64,000 nucleotides of DNA from Sapria himalayana (taxonomy: Eukaryota; Streptophyta; Magnoliopsida; Malpighiales; Rafflesiaceae), in the NCBI GenBank assembly GCA_029783825.1, contig JAREIK010003421.1, forward strand, positions 698,802 to 762,801. Direction: 5' to 3'. A model generated the notes under the pieces. It saw nothing but the letters and a program-made list of their open reading frames with translations, made no database searches and was not told the origin of the DNA. A program made the translations under genes and the position numbers. Positions 13,289-24,124 of this stretch are shown piece after piece (the stretch's first letter is position 1; each line of letters opens with the position of its first letter).

Positions 13289-13479
13289 CAAACATTGTAT
13301 ACTCTTTGGTGATAATCTTCTTCTCTCATTGATTTCTTTTCTTTCTTTTCTTCTTCTTGATAATGTATTTCCAAAAATAACAAATAAAAATTATGTACTC
13401 TTTTTCCTTCACTATGGTTTTCCCATGGGGTTTTTACCTAGTAAGGTTTTAATGGGGCATATTCTTCATAATGATCATT

Positions 13480-13489
13480 CAAGGGGTAG
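13480..13489 (+). promoter_or_regulatory. Terminal polypurine tract of copia
   Basis: CAAGGGGTAG abuts the TG that opens the 3' LTR at 13,490, so this is the tract expected to prime plus-strand synthesis. It is slightly degraded (GGGGTAG for GGGGGAG). Confidence 0.7.
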
Positions 13490-13684
13490 TGTTATAAATG
13501 TGAATGACCACATACATGAAAAATAGTTATAAACTTAATAAAAGGGTCTTCACCCTTTGTTAAAATAGATTATCAGAAATAAGAATTCTCTCATCTTCTG
13601 CCTCTCACTCTCATGTGATGACTTTCTCTCATTCACTCGCTAGCTTCAACTTTCTCCCATACTGGGATCATTTGGTTTACAATA
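13490..13684 (+). repeat. Copia 3' LTR
   Basis: Begins TGTTATAAATGTGAATGACC like the 5' LTR and continues with the shared CTCTCATCTTCTGCCTCTCA region. It is about 100 bp shorter than the 5' LTR because of a single internal gap. It is followed by AATTA, the presumed target duplication. Confidence 0.8.
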
Positions 13685-13747
13685 AATTAAACCTTTTGTG
13701 TTAGGTAAAAGAGGAGATTCAATAGTATCACTTTTGATGGATGACAT
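13685..13747 (-). pseudogene. Ty3/gypsy gag N-terminus, separated by copia insertion
   Basis: The minus strand has an ATG at 13,747-13,745 opening 21 codons that run to the copia border. If the copia element and one copy of its 5-bp duplication are removed, the frame continues without shift into the gag segment that starts at 7,599. This places the start of the gypsy gag and proves insertion of copia into gypsy rather than two side-by-side elements. Confidence 0.75.
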
Positions 13748-13888
13748 ATTAAGATAGAATATAAATTTTACCCAGCAATAAACTTTATAAACTCTATGCT
13801 AATGCGACAAATAAAAATCTAGAATGTAATTTGATTATATATCTCACAAATAGCATGAGTCACGAAAGTATTAATAAAACAAAATGTT

Positions 13889-13911
13889 GTGTGTGTGTGT
13901 GTGTGTGTGTT
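13889..13911. repeat. (GT)n microsatellite
   Basis: About eleven GT dinucleotides, lying between the gypsy gag start and its primer site. Confidence 0.9.
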
Positions 13912-14194
13912 TGTAAATAGATATTATGCTCTATCAAATAAACTAGAACCTAAAACAATCAAACAAAATATACTTAAATATGATGAATATTAACTAATTT
14001 TTTAAATCTGAAAGAAAATGTAGTTATTGAAGAATCTTTAGGGCACCTACAATTCTTTTGCATGGTTGCAAGGGTTGTTGATGAGTAGCACATCATGTCT
14101 TAATTTCCTTGAATGAAGGCAATCAACAATTTGAAAACCTAAAATAAAAACTAAAAATAAATAGAAATAACTTGATCATGGATCAAAGTTATCA

Positions 14195-14206
14195 TCTGAT
14201 ACTAGA
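14195..14206 (-). promoter_or_regulatory. Primer binding site of the gypsy remnant
   Basis: The minus strand reads TAGTATCAGA, close to TGGTATCAGA, the complement of the plant initiator tRNA-Met 3' end. It lies about 450 bp upstream of the gag ATG at 13,747. The LTR would lie at higher coordinates, starting on the plus strand at about 14,208 (TGAGGCTACAAAG). A matching second LTR was not found. Confidence 0.5.
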
Positions 14207-14649
14207 TTGAGGCTACAAAGAACAACAAATTTAACAAAAGCAAAAAAATAAACAAATATAAACTAGTTTTCAAATCATTTCCAAAAGTCCCCTTAAACAA
14301 TAACATAAGGTGCTATTATAGGCACCAACAACACATCCCTAAGCTCTTACAAATACATCCCAAATCCCTAACATACACATCTCAAAACCCAACAGACACA
14401 TCCTAAAACCCAATAGGCACATCCCAAAATATGATTAAATAAATAACTAATAAAAAAAAATCTAATTAGTTTGGGCTTCCTATCTCATGTAGGCTATACA
14501 TGAGTCTACTCCATGCATCATCATTTTGACTTTTGAGAGATGAAAAAATAAATATTACATTATTTATAATGTGATATATAGATATATAACTAGAAGTTGT
14601 ATTAAATATTAGTATAATCTTATTTTTTAAAATTTATTTTTTTCACATA

Positions 14650-17600
14650 TAGATTAACGATGCCAAATGGATCATGTCATGCCAGCATGATTCGTTTTAG
14701 GGTGGCCCAATCGGGTCATCATGTCATGCCAGGCATTACGCAATTGGGAAGTCATATCATGCTAGGTATGACATGATTCATGATTGGGATTATGCCTAGT
14801 GCGGTACAGCCCGGCATGGCCCAACTGGCATGAGTCTAGGCAACTTCATACCTTTCATTCTAGGTCATTTTTGGGTTGTGCCATCGTGGCCCTCGTGCCA
14901 TTTTTTGGGTATCTGACAGCCCACTATGGTACCAGGCACTAGATCAGCACCATCGAGCTTTAATCTCCATCACCCAATCACCACCACAATAATTAATAAA
15001 AAAATTAATTTATGCTTCTAAATTAAAAAAGAAATGATTAACAAATACAATAATAAAATAATCATTAAAATATGTAAAGTGTAAAAAAAGTCAAAATATC
15101 AAAAATCATAATCGAAAAATACAAGCAAGCATCAATCTCAATCTAAATGCCAATCGGTATATGTATGTGTATACAAATCATCATCGTGTAAGTGTCTGAT
15201 AGTATCACTAGTGGTGGGGGTGGATTCAATTTCCTTTAAGTCTGATGAGTCATCATTTGCCTCTTCCAGTAACTAGGGCACCTGCACCCAATGCAGCTCT
15301 ATCCTAGATGCTCATCCTTAAATCTTCCCAATTATTCATGTATGTAAGTGCTTGGATGATATTTGGCCATAGTCTTGATCCCTATTTGAAATGACATCCA
15401 TTACAATAGAAAAAGAAGACTTTGATGCTATGCTCAACATTGAAAAAATTCCAATATCATCTTAGATAACATGAGATAGGTGGATTCATATGATTTTCAT
15501 CATAATACAATATCAAGGTTATTATTATCATTATGTGATAGGATTGATCAGTAATCAGTATCTAAGTACTGATATAACTCATTCATATTTGATGGACAAC
15601 CTCATCGTTCCTTCTCGCTAACTGAATAGAGAAGTCATCATCTCTGAATATAGTATCCATGTCCATACTTGGAGTCTGGTTAATACTACCATCATACCTA
15701 GTATTATAGTATATAAATAACTCAGTCAACTTCTTGTGAATGAACCCTTCATGTTGGTAAACTTGGTTCATGCATGAGGATATGTATATCAGAATGTTCT
15801 CTACCCATTCCACTTTAATCATAGGGCTCATGCAAGCAGTCAAATAATAAAGAGATTGAATGGTGTACTAGTACTTTAAGTACTTAGTTTCTATTTCAAG
15901 AGTCATGTTACTAAATTTTGAGTTATCTCTAAACTTCCTAAACATATAATTAATGTTGCATAGGTACCTGAGTACAATGCAAGTGGTGGGAGTGTAAATA
16001 GGTAAACATATGTTCATCATGTCATAAAAAATCTTCTTAAATTTTATAAATGAAATTCATGTTTCCCAGTCTTTGTCATCGATAATAAGTTCGTCACTCT
16101 TACTATTAATGTAGTCGGATATCATGTGTACGTATCCAATACATGACTCTAACATCATGTAAGTGTAATTCCAATGGTATCTCACATCCATTTGGAATTT
16201 CTTCTTCTTTAGATCCACGGACAAATACATACTATCAAACTCCTATTTCCTGCTAGGTGTCTGCAGATATTTTAGTGAGTTTCATATTTTTTCTAATATA
16301 GGGAAAATAACCTTCATTTCTACTTGTACTACAAATCTCTTTTAGTGGTTCATCTCTAATAGTCCTAATAAATATATTAATGGCAACTTCATTATTAGAT
16401 ACGTTATCAAATATGATACTAAATATTTTATTTTGATAATCATAATTTTTAAAAATTATCATCATGCACTCATGTATAACAAGGCCATACTGAGGATGAA
16501 AAAACATTGAAAATCCTAAAATCTTTTTATTAAGTATTCATTTAGAATCTACATAGGCGAGGAATGAAAAAGATGCATCATCGTGACTAGTTCAGATATC
16601 ATATGTTACGGACACCACGCCACTATATTGCCTAAATTTATTAATTATTAAATATTTTTTTAACTTATAATATTTAATTATGTCGTTCCTATGTATGGAC
16701 TTTAGAATCCTATGATATGAAAGCTGAAAATATGTCTGTATAATTCTAATTATCCTAGGATCCTCCAAAAATCTAATTGGAAGATGCATCGAGAAAATTA
16801 GTTTGGCTATGTCTTTCCTCCCTAATATATTGTTGTATATGTAGGGGGTCAATAAAGAAGTTGTACTAGATCTAACCTCGAAGACCCCACTGCTCAGATG
16901 GGGTTACCTAGGATCTAATGTACCATATTTTTTGGTGTGATGATTGACATGCCTCTTTAGGTGCCTAGTCTTACACGCACTCCTATATGTATATATATTT
17001 TTACAATACTTACATTGTGTCAATTCTTCTTTAATATCCCAAGTATTTTTATTTTGTAAAGTGAGTCCAAATTATAGATGTTCTTCTAATTTTTTTTTTG
17101 TTTTTTTAAATGTTTGAGTTTGAGTCGAGCCCATGGGAGAAAACAATATTTTGGCCTTGGAACTTTTTGTATAGTTATCATTTTTAATATAATCTATGTC
17201 TACGTCAATATTAATTTCATTATCATTAAATTTACTACTGTTCATTTATATATTTTTTAAGTTCATGTTCTAAATTCTAAGTTAAAAAATAAATTATATT
17301 AAAAAAACTAAATAAAAAATAATGCCCGATTTATGGAGACGGAGAGGAGAGAAATAGAGATAAAATCCATAGCTCGCACCTCATAGGTTAGGTAAAGCTA
17401 ATGAAATTGAAACAACAACATCAAATCTCCACTCCATGTTCTTTAAGCTTTATAAAAATTGGAATTTATAAACCTAAATTCCAAAAGTTTTAGCTCTAGA
17501 AAGAGATAACAAAAGTAATATGATGAGACAGAGAGAAGAGCGGGTTGAGTTTGAGAATTGAGAACAAAAAACTCAACTCCCTAAAACCATTAATTTATAT

Positions 17601-17777
17601 TTTTTAAATCTAAAAAATACGTTTTAAAATGTTTTAACTTTTTTTAATATTAGAAAGTTAAAATACTCTTTAAAACCCACCACTTGTATAAGGCGGGGCA
17701 CTTTTTTAAAAAAAAATTATTTTTTTAAACACACCGAGCAGGGAGGGTACGGACCAAATGGATCGTGCCCACCCCTA
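14650..17777 (-). mobile_element. hAT family A element with transposase, decayed
   Basis: A roughly 3.1-kb element. Its ends carry diverged versions of the family A terminus: at the left TAGATTAACGATGCCAAATG, at the right (read inward on the minus strand) TAGGGGTGGGCACGATCCA. The subterminal parts hold CATGCC/GGCATG and CGTGCC motifs. The interior holds a minus-strand hAT transposase. I could not match an 8-bp duplication at these ends, so the borders may be off by tens of bases. A closely similar transposase start occurs at the right end of the window, suggesting both are members of the autonomous form of the family. Confidence 0.7.
15270..17246 (-). pseudogene. hAT transposase, broken
   Basis: The minus-strand ATG at 17,246 opens the N-terminus. 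A BED-type zinc finger follows at about 17,020-16,930, with Cys pair CKYC and HLKRHVNHH. The core region at 16,852-16,592 has the block RKDIAKLIFSMHLPIRF and ends in a VSVTYDI-type strand. At 16,507-16,253 comes NKIFSIIFDNVSNNEVAIN, which matches the hAT catalytic-domain motif around NASxN. A mid part follows at 15,843-15,583, and the C-terminal dimerisation motif RLWPNIIQALTYMNNWEDL at about 15,385-15,318. The reading frame changes several times and contains stops, so no intact transposase is made. The family identification rests on the order of these blocks. Confidence 0.8.
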
Positions 17778-18110
17778 GTCCATGGTAACTATCCCAATGG
17801 ATCGTGTCAACGAGCCAAACACTCGGGTCATGCTTGGCCTGGCATGAGGTACGGCACCCCCTGGCCCAACATAGCATGAATCATTCCCCGGGCCAGCACG
17901 ACCCAAGTCTAGGCACGATTCTGGATCATGTCGTGTCAGAGAAGACATGGTTCTGAATCATGTCGTGTCGGGGAAAACATTGTTCTAGATCATGCCATAT
18001 CGAGGAAAACATGGTTCTGGATCATGTCATGTCAGGTCAGACACAACTCAAATGTGTCGTGCATGGGCCATCCGGGCTCCGGCTCACTTTCTCCTCTTAT
18101 CACTTTCTAT
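17778..18110. mobile_element. hAT family A-like remnant with 32-bp tandem repeat
   Basis: CpG- and GGCC-rich sequence of the same kind as the family A subterminal regions, directly next to the larger element. It includes four 32-bp units starting TTCTGGATCATGTCGTGTC at 17,919, 17,951, 17,983 and 18,015. Overlapping plus-strand frames across it are products of the repeat (32 is not a multiple of 3) and are not genes. Confidence 0.55.
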
Positions 18111-18139
18111 CACATCCTCACACCTTTGGGCTTTGTTAT

Positions 18140-19310
18140 CACGTAAAATGATAAAAAAATATTTAATCCAACTTTATATCAAATCATGTAAGAAATTTTA
18201 TAATGCATTTTTATTAACTCTTTATCACTCATTCAGTCTAGTTTATGTTTAACAACTAAATCAAACAAATTTGTAACTATTAAAAGATACATTATTCATT
18301 CAATCTAGTTTAACTAAACTTTTTTTTTTTTTTTTGCATACTCAAAATTCATTAATCCTACTTTGGATTAACAAAATTATGGTGATATTAAAAATTAATT
18401 ATGGTCGCTCTAACATGACTTGTTGGATAAAAACCAAAGCTTGAATTATAAGAAATTAGTATCAAAACCTTTTGTTTCCACAAAAAAATGGTTACTTAAT
18501 TTTATATTTGGAAATGTTACCAAATGCATAATAAAAGTAATTTTGAGTGTAGACACACACACGCACGCACGCACGCACGCACGCACGCACGTGCGCGCAC
18601 ACACACAAACACACACACGCACGCGCGCGCGCACACACAAACACACACATTAAAAAATTATAAAAGGTTCAAATAATACATCAATGTGATAATTTTACAA
18701 TCGCAAGACAAGATTGCACACGACGAACAAATTAATATTCCATCAACTTTTAATTTTTCAAATTCTTCTAAGTATATTTTTCTCTTGTATTAAAATTTAA
18801 ATTTTCTATTTTATTGAAAATGCTACTTTTCAATTCTCCCTGAAATTACAATCTTTACAAAAAAAAATTAATTTCTTTGCTACCCAAAATATTGTTTTAA
18901 ATATTAATTCCATACACAATATTTTTTAATCTAAAGATAATTTGCCATTTTGTCCAAAAATTATTTTCAAAAAATCTACCCAAAAATATTGATGAGCAAT
19001 TAGAACTTTGAAAAAATTAGAATCCTTAAGAATAACATCCTTTTTAAGAACAATAGCTATTACTATGCTAGATATTAAAACAAAAAAAGTATAACAATGA
19101 GACGGCCACGTCTTAGTGCAGTTTTTCATAGATAGTAAATGCGCCAGTCTTTTTTTTCTTTTTTGAAATTATTATTGATAGGTGTACCAAAACATAAAAA
19201 ATAAATAAAACAAAACAAAATGTGACAGAAAAATAAAATAAAATTATAAATTAAAACTTATCAAGATTAATTTTGTTTAAAATGTAAACATTGAATTCCA
19301 ACTATAATTA
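18140..19310. other. AT-rich intergenic stretch with CA/CG microsatellite
   Basis: No coding or transposon signal recognised. The compound repeat at 18,552-18,649 alternates CA, ACGC and CG dinucleotides with almost perfect purine-pyrimidine alternation. Confidence 0.6.
18552..18649. repeat. Compound (CA)n-(ACGC)n-(CG)n microsatellite
   Basis: About 98 bp of alternating purine and pyrimidine, mixing ACAC, ACGC and GCGC blocks. Frames through it on both strands are low-complexity artefacts. Confidence 0.95.
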
Positions 19311-19790
19311 AAAACAACTGCTCACCAACACCCCCAATGGGATAAGATATCCACATTTATCGTTGTTTGATCATTAGAACATCATATCCAATACAGCAGA
19401 CTGCCATCCTAGCACATCAGTATTTATATAATCACACAAATTATTTGTTTGTCAATTATAACTACAAAATATGCATCACAATTGCAAAGCATATGATGAA
19501 CAGGATTCATGGCCATTCACCTCGACAGTTTTAACTACACCACTATCATATTCGATATTATCATTTTTGTCTGCATGCCATCCTTTCCGTGATCACTAGA
19601 AAGTAAGTTCATCATTATCTGGCAGACTCCCAAAAATGACCAGGAGGCTTCAAATGAGAGAATAATTCATGCATATGACAACGCAAATCATCGCAATTAG
19701 CAGTTTGGTAATGATGGAGGGGGCAATCATTGTCGATATCAATACACTATAAAAGCAAAGCCAACTAAATATAGGCCAGAAACAGAAAAA
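19310..19790 (-). other. Probable 3' untranslated region and flank of the thioesterase
   Basis: Directly downstream of the thioesterase stop codon on the minus strand. It is clearly less AT-rich than the surrounding DNA and contains no recognisable repeat, as expected for a transcribed 3' end. No convincing AATAAA signal was pinned down, so the end is a guess from composition. Confidence 0.35.
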
Positions 19791-19905
19791 TCAAGATGGC
19801 TTGTCAGGATGGTGACCAAGTTCGCCATCGCCTTGAAGATGGAGGCAAGAAGTAAGCCAACTAGAGATGTCTTTCATCTCATCTACCCTGATGCAGTGAT
19901 CCAAA
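19791..19905 (-). CDS. Thioesterase-like last exon, catalytic His and stop
   Basis: A 115-bp exon with acceptor CAATGCAG. After one base completing a split codon it encodes LDHCIRVDEMKDISSWLTSC and ends GDGELGHHPDKPS with TGA at 19,793-19,791. The family motif is GLGHYTxPEEMDEVxxWL, so the catalytic His (19,898-19,896) is kept, but Gly-Leu-Gly has become Ser-Leu-Asp and Tyr-Thr has become Cys-Ile. The 38 codons remain open, so decay is recent or selection persisted. Confidence 0.8.
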
Positions 19906-19988
19906 CTGCATTGCAAAACAGAAGCCACTATTTTGATTCTCCAAAGTCAAACCACAAAAATATCAACATGGCCAGTCTTTTTTCAAAC

Positions 19989-20079
19989 CTTTGGTACGAT
20001 CTGAATTCCACCAGAAAACCCATCGAGCACAATATGTGGTAGGACTTCTTCCCGAATTCATGTGCTACAACATTGTCCG
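19989..20079 (-). CDS. Thioesterase-like exon 7, catalytic Asp
   Basis: A 91-bp exon, acceptor CTTTTGTAG and donor GTTTGA. It encodes SDNVVAHEFGKKS then a GF..VEFRSYQ block, matching SDDVVxxxFGEKS...GFxxxxFKxY of the family. The Asp at 20,077-20,075 aligns with the catalytic Asp. It is separated from exon 6 by a 3.9-kb intron and from exon 8 by an 83-bp intron. Confidence 0.8.
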
Positions 20080-22050
20080 CTACAAAAGAAAAATCACAAT
20101 ATTGATTTTTTTCTAAATATGGAAATTTGAATTCATTTTTTAAAAAATATTTTGAAATAAATGTACAAAAATATAATTTCCCTGAATACCAACAAAAAAA
20201 AAATTCTCTTAGAGATGCATAAATGAGAAAATGCATCCAAGGAAATCACATTAAAAAAATAACAAGTTGAAGAACCATGTCATTATTTGATACTTAAATT
20301 ATTATTTATTTTTTTAAGTCTGCCTTGCATCAATTTAATCAAAATTTTACTAAAACATAATGTATTTGTTGATTAACAAGTGACACATAAAAAACCACTC
20401 AATTTTCCCATTTTAAAATTTATAAATTAGAGATTTTTTTGGAATGCCTGATTTGCAATCTTCAATTAAAAAAAAAATCATATTGAACTAACAAGTTAAA
20501 ACTTTAATACCAATTTATCTTTCCTTCGTCAGATCCCGACACAGCCCAGTTGACATATCTATTCTAATACATTATTACTCTTCAATAAATTAAGTTTTTA
20601 TTATTTTATAATATTTAATAAAAATAATAAATTAGCATTTTTTTAAACAATGACGATCATGTTCATTATGAATAATCATCAATGAAAATAATAAAATATC
20701 ATAATTTATCAATCTTGATCAACGTACAAAATCCCCAAGCATCTTAGTAAATCAGAAAGTAACTAATCTCCCATAAAATCCTACTGAGAAGCCACATATG
20801 AAGCATTAATACTAATAAATAGATATCATTCATCTAATACTCAACTCTAAAATCTTTAATTTAACCAATCAAGGATGTTCAAGTGTAGAGCTAGTCATTA
20901 ATGGATCAATAATAAAAAAACATCTAAAAGAGCTCATATAAATCAAGAAAAACATTAAAATCTTTCTTAATTCTTAATAAAGTTGTCTATATAATCTGAC
21001 AATCATATATGAAAATATTAGTTGAAGAATAAACAATATCACAATTTTTTTACTTTATAAAATAACTAACATAAAATATGTTATGATAAAATTCTGATCT
21101 AATAATGCAGAGGTATTCAGTGGCATCCCGAGCACAACACTAGGCATTACCCAACTGAGTCGCACCTAACCCAGCATGAAATGGCCCAAAACCATATATA
21201 GACATGGATCATGATGGCCCGAGACACGACTAGTGTAGTGCTGGGCCAAAATCTACCATACCTCATGTCGAGCTAGGCACCACTAGTGTGCCTAGTCCAT
21301 TTACATTATCCACGGGCATGGTAACTGTAACCCAAGAGCACATCAAGGGAATGGGTCAGCATGACATGATATCACACCCGGACGCATTTTTAAAAAAAAC
21401 CAAGTATTTTTCAAAGTATTATGCCAAACACACTCAAGTGAAATTTTTTAAAATTTTAATTAAATCTGATCCACCATGCTGATGTGACGAATAGGCTCAT
21501 TGGGACAAAGGTCCCAATAACTAATCCAAGTAAGGATGCATCTGAGTGGCTGCATTGCAGCATCTGAGTGACTGCATTGCAGCATCAAGCGAACGTGCAC
21601 ACACACCCAAAAGCTATAGTAATCACTAACGGCTAAGGATAGAAATTTAATAATTATCAGATTTTTGATCTTTTATATATTAAAAAAAAATAAAAAATTT
21701 AAATAAATATAATTTTTAATATATATATATATATAGATCAATTATCTTAAGTTTTTCATTCTCAATTTTATAACTCTCCACTCATCCATTTTGTGTTTTC
21801 CTCTCATCTGCTTTGTGCTTTCATCGCATTTAATGTTTCTCATATTTTCAAATCTCAAAATACTATTATACTAATGCCTAATAGTACTAAAATCTAGATG
21901 TGAGAAACTATTAAAATTACATTTAGATAATGTTTGAGTTGTATTGGATATGAATATGTAATATTTAACTATATTAATAATAAGAAAGTAACAACACATA
22001 TTGGGATACAAAAACTTTTTTATGAAATTACTAATAATTTTTTATGACAC
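20080..22050. other. AT-rich intronic stretch with hAT family A debris
   Basis: Lies in intron 6 of the thioesterase-like gene. At 20,535-20,565 a GTTGACATATCTA string looks like a worn family A right end, and 21,115-21,300 has the CGAGCACAAC / GGCCCGAGACACGAC type of family A subterminal sequence. Otherwise nothing is recognised. Confidence 0.45.
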
Positions 22051-22382
22051 GACAAATATATGTTCGTGGAGCGACATCACCCACGATGTCGATTGGCTGA
22101 TTTTGTGGAGCGACGAGGATGAGCGTGATTTTGTGGGAAGGCAGAAGCACGATTCTGTGGGGCGGCAAGGGGGGGGGGGGGGGGGCATGATTTTGATAAA
22201 ATAAAATAAAAAATATATTTTTACCTAATATATATAAAGAAAAAAAAAATTATTTTTATTTTTATTTTTTTTATCATGTATTATCCTAGCCGTATTCATA
22301 TCCTAGTTTTTTAAAATTTACCGTGTCATCGTATCCAGGTGTGTCGTATAACCATGTCTGTATCTATGTCCATGCTTCTTAG
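22050..22382 (-). mobile_element. hAT family C copy, partial
   Basis: Read on the minus strand from 22,382, the sequence starts CTAAGAAGCATGGACATAG and continues with ACACGGTAAATTTTAAAAAA and GGATATGAATACGGCTAGG. This follows the family C copy at 43,621 closely over about 130 bp. The other end was not found; it may lie in the GC-rich stretch near 22,050-22,190, which includes a run of 17 G at 22,169-22,185. Confidence 0.65.
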
Positions 22383-22399
22383 GTTATAGTCATGCTTCA

Positions 22400-23749
22400 A
22401 ATATAAACATAGACACTATATTCAGAAAAAACAACTTCACTATTTAATTAATAAGAAAAGAATAATAGGATGGTCCATCGAATATGAACAAACTATCATA
22501 ATATTTAGATACCAATTACTACTCAATCTTCTCATATAATGATAACAAAAACTTTAATATTTTATTATAAAGAAAATCATATGAAACCATCTATTATGTA
22601 CTATTTAATATAGCATGAGATATACCTACTCCTCGGTATCTAGTGCAACATCAAAGTTAATTTTTTCTATTATAACTAATATTATTTTTTAGAGGAGATC
22701 GAGAATTCGACCAAATATCATTGACGAACTTACATGCATGAAGGGTAGAAAAGATTCAAGATTGAATATTCAAAATACAACAAAACCAAGAGCACAAGAG
22801 TTATTAGCAGATAATAACTCATGAGACTTGAAGGATATTGAAACCACCACAAGCAATATCATTAATCACTTACATAATAATGATAATTTACATACAAATA
22901 CCAATTAGTATTGTGATTGATTGTTATTTGTTGATGTTGTGTAATGTATTAATTAATAATCATTATTTTGGTATGATATAATTCAATTTCAATATTATGC
23001 TTATGACTTGTGATTATATTATTATTATTTATTATTTATTATTTATCATTTTTATTTCACGTGTCTTTGAAACTTTGGTTTGAAATCAAATTGATATTTT
23101 TTTTTACTTTAATTACAATATAAAAGTTATACTTTATGTTTATACTTATATATTTATCATCTTTTAGTTATAATTGTGATTTGTTAGCATTATTTTTGAT
23201 ATGTGTTGTATATGCATTTAGTTTTTATACCTTTATTTTATTTATTTATTTTTTTACATTTCTATAATGATTAGTCATCAATGTGTGGTTATGTTTCTAT
23301 GATGGTTAATATTTTTTATTTCTTTATTTTATTTGATTACTAAATTTTTTTATACATCGATAACAAAAATTTTGATATTTTACTATAAAAAAAATCATAT
23401 AAATCAACCTATCATGTATTACCTAAGATAGCATAAGATATACCAACTCCTTCGATATTTAGTGTAGTATTAGAATCAATTTTTTCTATTGCAACTAATA
23501 TCATTTTCGACTTATCTCTGTATGACACTTATAATTTAAAAATTCATTTCTCAATTGAAAATTTGTCCCCAAATAGTCCTCTTTTCACTCTTTCGTGGTA
23601 AAGCCTATATCATTAATTTGTCTCTTTCAAAGTAGTCTTCACAAAGGAGTGCCCATATTAGTTGTATTCATAAACATACTATTTTGATGATACGTTTATG
23701 GATTGGAATATCCTATCTCTATTTAACACTTGCAAATCAAAAAAAAAGA
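22400..23749. other. AT-rich intronic stretch, nothing recognised
   Basis: Continuation of intron 6. Two diverged copies of a CCTATCATGTATTAC / ATAGCATAAGATATACC motif (about 22,590-22,690 and 23,400-23,500) suggest an old direct repeat, perhaps LTR-derived, but no element could be defined. Confidence 0.35.
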
Positions 23750-23832
23750 AGCCTAAAGCCTTTTTTTTTCAATCTTCCATTTTAAAGCCTAAAGCCTTTT
23801 TTTTCAATCTTCCATTTTAAAGCCTAAAGCCC
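23750..23832. repeat. Tandem repeat, 2.3 x 35 bp
   Basis: Units beginning AGCCTAAAGCC followed by a T run and CAATCTTCCATTTTAA start at 23,750, 23,786 and 23,821 (the last is partial). They lie just downstream of exon 6 within the intron. Confidence 0.85.
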
Positions 23833-23952
23833 TATATAGTGTCTCTTTCAGAGTTAAATGGGAGAATCAATGTCTCCAAGCAAACAGTGAAACCAGAACA
23901 GGATATAAGTACAGAGTGTAAAATTCAAAGATGGTGTGTAAGGTCGGAATAC

Positions 23953-24032
23953 ATTTCCCATGGCAAAGTAATATGGGCAAAGAATTGGCATTAGATTGCC
24001 CACTACTTTTTTCTAATACACTCTTCAATGAC
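23953..24032 (-). CDS. Thioesterase-like exon 6
   Basis: An 80-bp exon, acceptor TTATGCAG and donor GTATTC. In the frame expected from the intact family it encodes SLKSVLEKSSGQSNANSLPI then LLCHGK, the strand and turn just before the catalytic Asp. It begins with one base of an Arg codon (AG|G) left by exon 5 and ends with one base of a Ser codon finished by exon 7. Confidence 0.85.
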
Positions 24033-24124
24033 CTGCATAAAGAAGGAACTCATGTATCAAAGAGCAATTTCACAAAACAAGCACAAAACTAACTGCAGTA
24101 AAAAATAAGCAGAACCATGCATAC

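Larger units (their letters stand above)
7600..13689 (+). mobile_element. Ty1/copia LTR retrotransposon, decayed, nested in gypsy
   Basis: A structurally complete but coding-dead copia element. It has LTRs at 7,605-7,899 and 13,490-13,684, gag, protease, integrase, reverse transcriptase and RNase H in copia order (integrase before reverse transcriptase), and polypurine tracts before the 3' LTR. A 5-bp target duplication AATTG/AATTA flanks it with one mismatch, and removing it restores the gypsy gag frame. Many stops and frameshifts run through the coding region, and a Mutator-like element is inserted between gag and protease. Confidence 0.85.

Noticed and set aside
17928..18252. Three overlapping plus-strand frames with repeated Cys/His motifs
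   Set aside because: Product of a 32-bp tandem repeat read in three frames; not a zinc-finger gene.
18420..18653. Thr/His/Arg-rich frame (plus) and Val/Cys-rich frame (minus)
   Set aside because: Translation of the CA/CG microsatellite.
19809..20236. 77-codon plus-strand frame and 102-codon minus-strand frame taken as complete genes
   Set aside because: The plus frame is antisense to thioesterase exons 7 and 8. The minus frame reads exon 7 plus both flanking introns; only 19,989-20,079 is coding.
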